From: Clostridium sp. Marseille-P2415
GTDB taxonomy: Bacteria; Bacillota; Clostridia; Lachnospirales; Lachnospiraceae
Assembly: GCF_900155545.1 (NCBI RefSeq)
Contig: NZ_LT732526.1
Coordinates: 1,740,593 to 1,791,621, forward strand
Length of the DNA stretch: 51,029 nt
Direction of reading: 5' to 3'
The translations under genes and the position numbers were made by a program. Positions 17,013-25,118 of this stretch are shown piece after piece. Each line of letters begins with the position of its first letter. The stretch's first letter is position 1. Under the pieces are notes generated by a model. That model was not told the origin of the DNA. It saw only the letters and a program-made list of their open reading frames with translations, and did not search any database.

Positions 17013-17200
17013 TTAATCAACCTTTTTTAATTCGCCCGTTACAGAATCTATTACTAATCCATAAACCACGATCCCTTCCGGAACCAAGGGATGTTTCTGT
17101 ATCAGCTCTACTGTTTTATTAATAGAAATACTTAAATCCATAAAACCAGCCAACCATGAATCAAAATCAATACCAAAGTACTTTATCGCTTGACAAAGAC
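17013..17200 (-). pseudogene. C-terminal fragment of a carbonic-anhydrase-like protein
   Basis: The end of this frame, FGIDFDSWLAGFMDLSISIN, followed by LIQKHPLVPEGIVVYGLVIDSVTGELKKV, matches the last 60 or so residues of beta-carbonic anhydrases (helix, HPL-P, then V-GL-D-TGKL). All zinc ligands lie in the missing upstream part. Beyond about 17200 the frame is the antisense of a PL11 lyase fragment, so two broken genes meet head-to-head here. Confidence 0.6.
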
Positions 17201-17818
17201 CGTCCCGGCCTTCAGGGTTATGGCATACAGCAAGACAACCCTTACGGTCTGCTGGAGTATTATTATGATGCCGGCAGCGGATCCATGATATGGCAGCATT
17301 CAACAACGCCCCCCGCCGGTGATGTAGGAAGAGGCGTCATCGGAGATGTGGATCCCCGTTATCCGGGTTACGAGGTCTGGTCCTTCTCCGGTATCTATAA
17401 TGCCCCCACGAATACCCAGCTTACACCGGCGGATAACAGCCAATCGACAGCGGATAACAGGCCTTACCCTGCTTTCCGTCTATGGTGGGATGGGGACCTG
17501 CTAAGCGAAAGCTTTAACGACGGTAAAATTGAAAAGTTTGATTACAGCATAGGCGGCGATATTAATAATTGGGATTACAGTGTAAAAAGAGTTAAACGTT
17601 TATTAAGGACTACGGATTACCACTCTTCAGTCCTCAGTGACCGCCGTGCTCCAGTATTCTATGGCCCTACTGATAAACGTATCTATACATTGGCTCAAAA
17701 TCCGTTATACCGGAGTAATATGGCCAGCAAGGGTTACCTAGAATCTCATTTAACAGATTTTTATCTGGGTGACGGCATGAATACACCGCCGGTTCCAAAT
17801 ATCTATCTGGCACCTTAA
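17187..17818 (+). pseudogene. C-terminal fragment of a PL11 rhamnogalacturonan lyase
   Basis: About 210 codons, DKDRPGLQGYGIQQDNPYG onwards, show the end of the family PL11 (YesW/YesX) beta-propeller: DVGRGVIGDVDPRYPGYEVW, FRLWWDGDLLSE, KFDYSIGG and the terminal FYLGDGMNTPPVPNIYL. Complete enzymes have about 600 residues, so the N-terminal two thirds are absent. An ATG exists at 17156, but the residues from it up to 17186 look unrelated. The fragment is open to the natural stop, so the loss may be recent. It suggests an ancestor that could attack pectin rhamnogalacturonan I. Confidence 0.78.
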
Positions 17819-17825
17819 CCGGAAC

Positions 17826-17858
17826 AAGAGGCTGTTGCAAAATTTTCAACAGCCTCTT
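17826..17858. terminator. Bidirectional rho-independent terminator
   Basis: A perfect 12-pair stem, AAGAGGCTGTTG/CAACAGCCTCTT, with a 9-base loop, between convergent units (PL11 remnant on plus, thioredoxin-reductase gene on minus). A/T-rich flanks lie on both sides. Confidence 0.85.
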
Positions 17859-17901
17859 ATTTCCTTAACAAAGATTTTTACCTGATCTATCAATCTGCTT
17901 T

Positions 17902-19122
17902 CTATTTGCAAATGCTGTTTATGCGCTCCGGAGTTATTTCATCATAATACTTCGCCATAATCTGACCTTCTTTGATCCAGGCGATACAGGGGGCATTCTC
18001 AACATCAAGGCGTTTTGCAATTCCATCTGATTTATATATATCAATACATGATACCCGGATGTCGCAATGATCCCGTTCAAACTCTTTGAAAACCGGCAGC
18101 AGCTCTCTTGCACGGGGATCAATTGCATTATAAATATACACCAGGGAAGGTTTTCCCTCATTCATAATCTGCTTATCAAAAATTTCACTTTCCGATATAT
18201 ATTTTTCCGCGCCGTATCCGGCAACGGCTCCATCTCCCACCGCTGTTGCAACCTGCTTTAAGTATTTGTCACGTACATCTCCTACAGCAAATACTCCGGG
18301 TATGTTTGTTTCCATCCGTTCATTTGTTATGAGATAACCTCCCCTATTCATGTCCAGAATTTCACGGAATAATTCTGTATTTGGCAGGTAACCGATAAAC
18401 AGAAAACAACTGTCCACTTGAACAGGGATTTTTTCCTCTGTTTTCACATTTTTTAACACAACCGTATGCAGCCTTTCGTCACCTTCAAAACTGTCTGCAA
18501 CCGTATTCCAGATAAATTCCATTTTCGGATTAGCAAGAGCCTGCGCCTTTGCAATCTCGTTGCAGTCCATTTTGCCATTCTCATGCATAACGGATACCAT
18601 TACCTTATCTGCAAATTTGGTTAAAAATATTCCCTCTTCAATGGCTGCATCTCCGCTTCCTATTACCATAACGGTCTTCCCTGTATTCGCCGCTGCATCA
18701 CAGGTCGCACAGAAAGATATCCCTTTATCATAAAGATATAATTCCTCGTTTTTTGCACCGGTCAGACGGGGTTTTCCGCCGCTTCCGATGATGACAGCCC
18801 TAGCCTGGTAAATGTTACGAAACGTTTCTACCTGCTTTATATCCCCTTCCAAAGATACGGACTTTACATCAGTCAATTTAAATTCTACACCGAACTTCTT
18901 AGCCTGTTTATAAAATAATTCCATCAGTTCAAGCCCTGTTGCCCCATCCGGAAAACCGGGATAGTTCTCTATTTCATTGGTATATGTGGCAAGCCCGCCT
19001 ACCAGAGTTTTTTCTATGATCAAAGTTTTAAGCTTGGCTCTGCCGCAATATATTCCCGCAGTTAAGCCGGCTGCACCGCCTCCTATAATTACAACATCAT
19101 ATGATTCCGTTTTTTTAGTCAT
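17902..19122 (-). CDS. Thioredoxin-reductase-like flavoprotein with C-terminal thioredoxin-like domain
   Basis: A 406-residue protein. Residues 1-310 are a thioredoxin reductase: FAD motif IIGGGAAGLTAG (about 12-23), redox pair CATC at 138-141, NAD(P) motif VIGSGDAAIEEG, and the late FAD motif GVFAVGDVRDKYLKQVATAVGDG. The last 90 residues look like a thioredoxin fold (PSLVYIYNAIDPRARELLPVF, a central helix, NAPCIAWIKEGQ with the cis-proline region). The usual WCGPC is NAIDPRA, so no dithiol exists in that domain. It lies 120 bases downstream of the YeeE/TusA genes on the same strand. This suggests it handles persulfide or selenide/sulfide redox chemistry rather than general thioredoxin reduction. 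Confidence 0.85.
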   Translation of the reverse strand: MTKKTESYDVVIIGGGAAGLTAGIYCGRAKLKTLIIEKTLVGGLATYTNEIENYPGFPDGATGLELMELFYKQAKKFGVEFKLTDVKSVSLEGDIKQVETFRNIYQARAVIIGSGGKPRLTGAKNEELYLYDKGISFCATCDAAANTGKTVMVIGSGDAAIEEGIFLTKFADKVMVSVMHENGKMDCNEIAKAQALANPKMEFIWNTVADSFEGDERLHTVVLKNVKTEEKIPVQVDSCFLFIGYLPNTELFREILDMNRGGYLITNERMETNIPGVFAVGDVRDKYLKQVATAVGDGAVAGYGAEKYISESEIFDKQIMNEGKPSLVYIYNAIDPRARELLPVFKEFERDHCDIRVSCIDIYKSDGIAKRLDVENAPCIAWIKEGQIMAKYYDEITPERINSICK

Positions 19123-19244
19123 TATAACCCGTTCCTTTCTGAATGCTCTTTTTTAAGCAACCACAGCCGTTTTTCTCTTTACCCATGACCGGGGATTCAT
19201 ATTTTTTTAGGGGCAATCAAATATGATCGCCCCATGATTACAAA

Positions 19245-19793
19245 TCACATAAAATATCTGGCTAATAATTTGCTTCCCAGAAAAGCTCCTACAAGCAGAA
19301 ATGCCCCGAATACCCATCCGGATAAGGAAAACGATGATATAGCGGTAAATAACGCTCCTATATTACAGCCATTTGCAAGTCTTGCCCCATAGCCCATTAA
19401 CAAACCGCCAAGGATTGCAGCTGCTGCCTGCCGTAATGACTTGATCTTCTTGATCTTAAACTGTGATGCAAATAACGTTGCTGCAAGGGCTCCCAGCACA
19501 ATGCCCAAATTCCGGATGGAAGCACCGTCTGCCAGAAAGCCGGTATTTAACTCCTTCTGCATTTTTTCAGAAGCATAATATACCCAGCCGCTTGCGTCAC
19601 CCCCAAGTTCTTTGTAGACCCAGGTACCCCAGTTGGCAAATGCGCTTGTCACTCCCCAGCCGCTACCCAGGGCTGCAAAATGAGCGATTTGAAAAACGGC
19701 AAGCAGAACGGCTCCGGCCACGTATGTTATGGGTTCTTTTAACAGTTTTTTGTAAATCGGATGATCACCAAGCTTTATAAAAAATTGTTTCAA
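19245..19793 (-). CDS. YeeE/YedE-family sulfur transporter, C-terminal-half protein
   Basis: A 182-residue membrane protein starting at a TTG (AGGTG upstream). It carries one set of the YeeE/YedE (TsuA-like) repeats: GGLLMGYGARLANGCNIG with its conserved cysteine, and SFSLSGWVFGAFLLVGAFLGSKL. In single-chain TsuA-type thiosulfate permeases both halves are one protein of about 330-410 residues. Here the other half is the separate gene at 20076-20762, with a TusA gene between. The two probably assemble as one channel. Imported sulfur could be thiosulfate or another sulfur compound; the sequence does not decide. Confidence 0.82.
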   Translation of the reverse strand: MKQFFIKLGDHPIYKKLLKEPITYVAGAVLLAVFQIAHFAALGSGWGVTSAFANWGTWVYKELGGDASGWVYYASEKMQKELNTGFLADGASIRNLGIVLGALAATLFASQFKIKKIKSLRQAAAAILGGLLMGYGARLANGCNIGALFTAISSFSLSGWVFGAFLLVGAFLGSKLLARYFM

Positions 19794-19822
19794 ATTTATT
19801 CACCTGCTTTCACAGAAGCTAT

Positions 19823-20050
19823 CTACTTCGTCTTTTCAATGACAATTTCCCACTCACCATCATCCACTTCTTCAATTTCTACGTTATGTCCCTGTTTCCT
19901 TGCCCATTCAGGAACATTCTTCATTGCACAGCTATGATCAATGGATACGGCCAAAACATCTCCTACCGATAACTCACCGATCTTCTTCTCTGTTTTCATA
20001 AGCGGGACCGGACAAGCCTCTCCCAGACAATCTAATGTAAATTCCGCCAT
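19823..20050 (-). CDS. TusA-family sulfur carrier protein
   Basis: A 75-residue protein of the TusA/SirA family with the sulfur-relay signature LGEACPVPLMKT (CPxP cysteine at about residue 13) and the HSCAMKNVPEWARKQGH helix region. The second cysteine in HSC is common in the YeeE-associated subgroup (YedF-like). Such proteins accept sulfane sulfur as a cysteine persulfide. It sits between the two halves of the YeeE/YedE transporter, with 25-30-base gaps, so all three are co-translated. AAAGGAG precedes the ATG. Confidence 0.9.
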   Translation of the reverse strand: MAEFTLDCLGEACPVPLMKTEKKIGELSVGDVLAVSIDHSCAMKNVPEWARKQGHNVEIEEVDDGEWEIVIEKTK

Positions 20051-20075
20051 GTGATATCTCCTTTATAATTAAATT

Positions 20076-20762
20076 TTATTCTGCACTTCCCATTTTCTTT
20101 TCCTGCCATTTAACGGCTGCTATGTATAAAAGAATAATGATCAATCCCTGTACAAGGATTGCACCGAACCAGCCAAACACATCCGGTAAAAAGATTTTCG
20201 GAGCGTTTTCATTGAATCTGCTCCAGAAGTTCATATCGTGTGCGCCCCAGAAAGAACCTGCTACAAAAAACACCAGGGACAGTACCTGCATTGCAAAGCC
20301 CTCTCCAACGCGCATCAAAGTTCCGGATGCACAGCCTCCGGCAATGACCATTCCAATGCCAAACATGACCGCACCGATCACCAGGGGCAAACCCATGGGC
20401 GCCACGCCGGTCATGTTGAAATTGGATTCTGCATTTGCCATGACACCGGCATACTTGATCGCCCAAAAACCGACACTGGCAACTGCGACTGCCACCAGTA
20501 CGGCCCTTGTTACAGATGTGCTTCCTGTGATACACGGGTCACGGAATGCTGCCGTAAAGCAGAAACGAGAACGCTGCAGAATATACCCGAATGCAATACC
20601 AAATCCCCAATAAACAGGCAGTTTATTGCTCCCTCCTGCCAAATAAAAGCCAAAAGCAATGATCAGAATTGTAATCAGAATTGCATATGGAATCTGACTC
20701 TTTTTGGGTTTCCTTGGTTTACGCACTCTTTCCCCACTTACGCCTGTATTAATCTCTGACAC
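20076..20762 (-). CDS. YeeE/YedE-family sulfur transporter, N-terminal-half protein
   Basis: A 228-residue membrane protein starting at GTG with GGGGG upstream. After a basic cytoplasmic segment (VRKPRKPKKSQ) come hydrophobic helices containing LQRSRFCFTAAFRDPC and GIGMVIAGGCASGTLMRVGEG, the two conserved cysteine motifs of the family. Its partner half is at 19245-19793. It is the first gene of a four-gene unit (this gene, TusA, the C-terminal half, thioredoxin reductase), divergent from a LysR regulator. A small HAE1-like or DUF reading is not supported; the family assignment is secure, but the solute is inferred. Confidence 0.85.
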   Translation of the reverse strand: MSEINTGVSGERVRKPRKPKKSQIPYAILITILIIAFGFYLAGGSNKLPVYWGFGIAFGYILQRSRFCFTAAFRDPCITGSTSVTRAVLVAVAVASVGFWAIKYAGVMANAESNFNMTGVAPMGLPLVIGAVMFGIGMVIAGGCASGTLMRVGEGFAMQVLSLVFFVAGSFWGAHDMNFWSRFNENAPKIFLPDVFGWFGAILVQGLIIILLYIAAVKWQEKKMGSAE

Positions 20763-21007
20763 GTAAATCCCCCTTTCATAAATTATACTTGTTAATATAA
20801 TAACAAAATTACAATTCGAATTATACCATACTTATCAAAATTCGGTTAATCAAGAATCTGATATGCCATAAGATTTACTTATAACCTATTATTTTATCGC
20901 ACTAGCCACAGGGAGACATATTTGTTATAATGAAAGGGGTAAAAGCTGTTAAGATTTTAACAGATTAATCAACTGGTTTAGAGTTAAATTCAGAAAGGCG
21001 GGTTACC
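20763..21007. promoter_or_regulatory. Divergent promoter region of the sulfur locus
   Basis: 245 bases between the YeeE half and its divergent LysR gene, strongly A/T-rich. It includes the perfect palindrome AATTCGAATT at 20813-20822 within a longer imperfect dyad. This is a reasonable site for the LysR protein, though no motif family can be named. Confidence 0.45.
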
Positions 21008-21907
21008 ATGAACATTCATAATCTGAAAATGTTTATAAGAATAGTGGAAGCCGGCAGTATCTCAAAAACTGCCGAGCAGATGAACATCAGCCAGTCCGCA
21101 TTAAGCCAGCAGCTGCGAGTCATGGAACAGGAATTCAGCGCACGGCTTTTCGATCGGAACTATCAAGGTGTGATTCCGACTAACATTGGTATGATTGTTT
21201 ACAACCGTGCTCTGGAGATATTATCGTCCTATGACAGGCTGATCATTGATATCAACAACGCACAGAATCAAAATAAGACCGTACACATCCTTGCTTCTCC
21301 CTGCGTATATTCTTATGCCCTGCCATGCACGTTTTACCATGTAAAAAACAAATATCCGGAATATACCCTTAATATGGAGATGATGTCCAGCAGAATCATA
21401 GAAGAAAAAGTAGCAAAAGGGTTTGCTGATATGGGAATTATCATAGGCAGACCCAAGGATAAAAATCTATCTGCCAGAAAAGTATTTTCTGACCATGTTT
21501 TTCTGGTTGCAGGGGAAAAAATGAAGGTTCCTTCCCAGTTAGACTGCCAGGATCTTTATCATTATCCTCTGCTGATGCTGGTAAAAACCCAGAAGACAAG
21601 ACAGGTACTGGACAAAATGCTGAATAAAAACGGAATCAGCATCAATCAGCTTCATATTCCTTATACTCTTGAATCGACGGAATCCATTAAACTGTCCGCT
21701 ATTAATGGCTTCGGGCTTGCTTTTCTTCCCTATATGGCAATCAAGAAGGAAATCTACAACAAACAGCTCCGCATTATTGAATGTCAATGCCTGGAATTTG
21801 ACAATGAATATTATTCCATAAAAAATGCAGCCAGCGTTCCTCTCAATTATGAATCGTCAAAACTCATTAAATATATTGAAACAATACTAAAAGAGACTAT
21901 CTGCTAG
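21008..21907 (+). CDS. LysR-family regulator of the sulfur locus
   Basis: 299 residues, standard length. The DNA-binding domain at 1-60 has GSISKTAEQMNISQSALSQQLRVMEQEFSARLFDR. The effector-binding domain follows from about 90. It is transcribed away from the YeeE/TusA operon, the usual arrangement for a LysR gene controlling its divergent neighbour. The context suggests a CysB-like response to sulfur supply, but ligand residues cannot be read. Its stop codon overlaps the end of the convergent second TusA gene by 11 bases. Confidence 0.88.
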   Translation: MNIHNLKMFIRIVEAGSISKTAEQMNISQSALSQQLRVMEQEFSARLFDRNYQGVIPTNIGMIVYNRALEILSSYDRLIIDINNAQNQNKTVHILASPCVYSYALPCTFYHVKNKYPEYTLNMEMMSSRIIEEKVAKGFADMGIIIGRPKDKNLSARKVFSDHVFLVAGEKMKVPSQLDCQDLYHYPLLMLVKTQKTRQVLDKMLNKNGISINQLHIPYTLESTESIKLSAINGFGLAFLPYMAIKKEIYNKQLRIIECQCLEFDNEYYSIKNAASVPLNYESSKLIKYIETILKETIC

Positions 21908-22118
21908 CAGAAACAGTGATTTCCCATACACCGTTAATGACTTCATCCGTATGATAATTTAAATGATTCGCCTTGCAAAAAGCTTCAATATTTGAAATCG
22001 TACAGCTATGATCCGTAACCACCATACATTTCTCCCCGTTTTTTATGGAATCAATGACCTTTCCTAATCTAAGAACAGGGACCGGACAGATATCACCCAA
22101 ACAATCAATTTTAACCAT
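21897..22118 (-). CDS. Second TusA-family sulfur carrier protein
   Basis: About 73 residues from ATG 22118; a GTG two codons earlier is less well placed. The signature LGDICPVPVLRLGK and the HSCTISNIEAFCKANH region match the first TusA-like protein here. The ribosome binding site TAGGAG overlaps the stop codon of the phosphohexomutase gene, so it is translated from that transcript. It converges with the LysR gene and overlaps its 3' end by 11 bases. It may serve the same YeeE/YedE system. Confidence 0.87.
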   Translation of the reverse strand: MVKIDCLGDICPVPVLRLGKVIDSIKNGEKCMVVTDHSCTISNIEAFCKANHLNYHTDEVINGVWEITVSASR

Positions 22119-22126
22119 AGACACTC

Positions 22127-23851
22127 CTATATCAAGGCACTGACTGCCGCTGTAAGTTCCGCCAGCTTCTTTGCCGCATCAACGCCGCTCAGCCCATTTA
22201 CACCGGTATAATATTTTACCTCAGGTTCTGTTCCTGATGGACGGATGCAGCACCATGCTCCCTCCTCCAGTTCAAAATATAACACATTAGAAACAGGAAG
22301 TGTAGTGGGATATTCCGATCCGCTCTTCATATCCTTTATCACGCCCGTTTCATAATCACGAAACGCTTTCACCTGACAGGTGCCAATGAAAGCCGGTGGA
22401 TTCTTTCTGATTGCTTTCAAAATCTTTTTAATTTTTTCCGCTCCATCCAGCCCTTTTAAGGTGATTGTGCAAAGGTTCTCTCTGTAATAACCGTATTTCT
22501 CGTACAAGCGTTCCATCTGCCGGCAAAGTGTGATTCCCTGAGCCTGGTAATAAGCTGCTGCCTCACACAGCGCCATCACTGCAGCTACTGCATCCTTATC
22601 TCTGGCATGGGTTCCCACAAGACATCCATAGCTCTCCTCATAACCAAATAAAAACCTGCGGCTTCCGCTCTGCTCAAAAAAATTAATCTGTTCACCAATA
22701 TACTTAAACCCTGTCAATGTCTCAATCAGTTCTACGCCATAGGCTTTTGTTATTGCCTTTGACATTTTACCGGAAACAATGGTAGTTACCACTGCCCCAT
22801 TCTCAGGCAGCTCCTGCTTTGCTTTTTTCTGTGACAAAATATATTCCAGAATGATCATTCCCGACATATTGCCGGTAAATGACTTATATTCCCCATTCTC
22901 ACCACTCTTTGCATAGATTCCTAAACGGTCTGCATCCGGATCGGTTGCAAGAACCACATCCGCATCCACTTTCTTTGCCAGTTCAAGCGCCAGAGAAAAT
23001 GCCTTTTTATCTTCAGGATTCGGATAGCTCACGGTAGGGAAATTCCCGTCTGGCAGTTCCTGCTCCGGTACTGAATAAACCTGTTCAAATCCCAGTTCTT
23101 TCAGAATACGGCGTACCGGAAGGTTCCCGGTTCCGTGAAGCGGAGTATATACAATCTTCATTTTCTTTCCCTGCTCCCGGATAATTTCCGGATGAATTAC
23201 CAGCTTTTTCAATTCTTCCATATAACGGTCATCCAGCTCTGTTCCAATTACCCGGTACAGTCCCTGCTCTTTTGCTGCTTCCAGCTCCATGGTCCTGACC
23301 TGGTCATAATCTGTTATAGCACTCACTTCTCCAATAATTTCCTTATCTCTTGGTGCAGTAATCTGTGCGCCGTCCTCCCAGTACACCTTATAACCGTTGT
23401 ATTCCGGCGGATTATGGCTGGCTGTAATCACAATTCCGGCAATGCAGTCAAGCTCTCTCACTGTGAAAGAAAGAATAGGCGTTGGCCTTAAAGACTCAAA
23501 CACATAAGCAGTAATTCCATTTGCTGCCAGACAAAGTGCAGCTTCCCTGGCAAATTCTGTTGAATAATTCCGGGAGTCATAGGCAATGGCCACGCCCTTT
23601 TTTTCTCCTTTTTCCCGGATTATATAATTGGCCAGCCCCTGGGTTGCCTTACGTACCGTATAGATGTTCATCCGGTTCGTCCCGGCCCCAAGGATTCCCC
23701 GGAGCCCCCCTGTACCAAATTCCAGTTCTTTATAAAACCGCTCTTTAATCTCTTTCTCATCAGCCTTAATAGCAAGCAGTTCGCTCCTGGTTGTCTCATC
23801 AAAATAAGGATTTTTACACCATAGCTGATATTCTTTTCTGGCTTCCATCAT
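22127..23851 (-). CDS. Alpha-phosphoglucomutase/phosphomannomutase
   Basis: About 574 residues, the PgcA/PGM2-type length. The phosphoserine loop is VITASHNPPEYNGYKVYW, the magnesium loop DPDADRLG, the sugar-specificity loop GYEESYG, and the phosphate-binding loop RPSGTEPEVKYY. It interconverts hexose 1- and 6-phosphates. ATG 23851 is chosen because GGGGAG lies just upstream; an in-frame GTG at 23875 would overlap the previous gene. As last catabolic gene of the mannooligosaccharide operon, it would convert mannose 1-phosphate released by the GH130 phosphorylase to mannose 6-phosphate, an inference from order. Confidence 0.92.
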   Translation of the reverse strand: MMEARKEYQLWCKNPYFDETTRSELLAIKADEKEIKERFYKELEFGTGGLRGILGAGTNRMNIYTVRKATQGLANYIIREKGEKKGVAIAYDSRNYSTEFAREAALCLAANGITAYVFESLRPTPILSFTVRELDCIAGIVITASHNPPEYNGYKVYWEDGAQITAPRDKEIIGEVSAITDYDQVRTMELEAAKEQGLYRVIGTELDDRYMEELKKLVIHPEIIREQGKKMKIVYTPLHGTGNLPVRRILKELGFEQVYSVPEQELPDGNFPTVSYPNPEDKKAFSLALELAKKVDADVVLATDPDADRLGIYAKSGENGEYKSFTGNMSGMIILEYILSQKKAKQELPENGAVVTTIVSGKMSKAITKAYGVELIETLTGFKYIGEQINFFEQSGSRRFLFGYEESYGCLVGTHARDKDAVAAVMALCEAAAYYQAQGITLCRQMERLYEKYGYYRENLCTITLKGLDGAEKIKKILKAIRKNPPAFIGTCQVKAFRDYETGVIKDMKSGSEYPTTLPVSNVLYFELEEGAWCCIRPSGTEPEVKYYTGVNGLSGVDAAKKLAELTAAVSALI

Positions 23852-23867
23852 TATCTCCCCGCTTTTT

Positions 23868-24974
23868 TCAGGCACAAATTAAAGACATCAGGTAAAAAGG
23901 CTCTGCGTCATGGTCTGTAGCCTCAATAATTTCTATTAAAATTTCATGGACACATATCTCTGTATGGTGCAGAACCGGCTGCAAGTAAAGACAGTCACCC
24001 CAGGTTTCATCAAAACTACCATCTAAAATCATAGCGTCCTCTGCTTTTCCATCCACTGTAATTTTGGCTATGGGCGCAGGATGCTTCACAGATTTCCGAT
24101 ATTGCACCGCCAGGTTTCCGCATTCAACCCGAAAGCAGATTCGATCACCCACTTTACTTCCAATCCAGCCACTTTTAAAATGGTCATATACATTTTCTTT
24201 TTTACGAAGATCCATATAAAAGCCCCACAGCTTTGGCGAACTGTTCCCATTCTCATATCGGACAGCATTCTGGTATGTATTGGCTGTCAGCGGCCTGGGA
24301 TAAACCGGCGTTTTCTCTTCCTTATCCCGCTCTTCCCAAACCAGTTCCAGAAGCTTAATCAGTTCTCCCGCCACAAGCGCATGGCCTCTGTCATTGGGAT
24401 GAAGATAATCTGAAGTCAGGTCTTTTGCCTGATAGGTTCCCTCCTGGATTTCTGCATAAATGCTCTCTTTTATACTCACACAGGGAATTTCATAATGAGC
24501 CGCCACTGTATTGTGATATTCCTGTGCATTAATCCCCGTATCATAAAATACATTATTTAAAACCACTACCGCCGGATCGGTATGCCACTGGTACAGTTTC
24601 CGGATAACCCCCTCGTAAGTCTCTTTAAAAAATTCTGTTGCATCATCATTGACTGAAAAATCCACAAAGACTACGTCCGGCTGCTCCGTCAATACATCCT
24701 TCTCTGCTCTTGCAACTCCAAAAAGCGATGAAGTACCTCCAATCCCTCCATTCACATACTTGATGTCTGCTTTTGGAAACTTTTCTTTCCACCACTGGAA
24801 GGTCAAATATGCATAGCAACGCGTGGCATCTGCAGCCAGACTTCCCTGGGTAATGGAACCTCCCAGAAAGCCTACCACAATCCGTTCACCTTTGGACGCC
24901 CGTATCATACACTGTTTCAGACGGCTCCAATTTCCTCTGTTAACAATCCCTTTTGTCCGTTTTTCCTGTGCCAT
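23868..24974 (-). CDS. SGNH-hydrolase carbohydrate esterase, CE17-like
   Basis: About 368 residues from ATG 24974 (AAGGAAG upstream); an in-frame start at 25064 lacks support. SGNH blocks are all present in the first 200 residues: GFLGGSITQG (nucleophile serine), NGGIGGTSS, VDFSVND and DYLHPNDRGH (Asp-His). The last 150 residues look like a beta-sandwich, as in Roseburia acetyl-mannan esterases with a carbohydrate-binding domain; assignment to CE17 is from memory of that layout. No signal peptide, so it would deacetylate imported oligosaccharides in the cytoplasm. It lies between the GH130 and phosphohexomutase genes, supporting acetylated mannan as substrate. Confidence 0.78.
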   Translation of the reverse strand: MAQEKRTKGIVNRGNWSRLKQCMIRASKGERIVVGFLGGSITQGSLAADATRCYAYLTFQWWKEKFPKADIKYVNGGIGGTSSLFGVARAEKDVLTEQPDVVFVDFSVNDDATEFFKETYEGVIRKLYQWHTDPAVVVLNNVFYDTGINAQEYHNTVAAHYEIPCVSIKESIYAEIQEGTYQAKDLTSDYLHPNDRGHALVAGELIKLLELVWEERDKEEKTPVYPRPLTANTYQNAVRYENGNSSPKLWGFYMDLRKKENVYDHFKSGWIGSKVGDRICFRVECGNLAVQYRKSVKHPAPIAKITVDGKAEDAMILDGSFDETWGDCLYLQPVLHHTEICVHEILIEIIEATDHDAEPFYLMSLICA

Positions 24975-25118
24975 AACGCTTCCTTTCTGCTTCCGGAATC
25001 CGGATATGCCCCGGAGTCCCGGTACCATTATTGGAATACTGAAAATGGTAAATCCGTTCATCATGCAGCCTCCTTATCACTTCAAAACACATTCTTCCAT
25101 TATGGTCTTATCCTCACT

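Noticed and set aside
17156-17818. Treating the PL11 frame as a complete small lyase
   Set aside because: Homology starts in the middle of the propeller just after an unrelated stretch, and the family needs about 600 residues.
20076-20762. Reading the two YeeE/YedE halves as a frameshifted single gene
   Set aside because: A complete TusA gene with its own ribosome binding site lies between them, and both halves have their own start and site.
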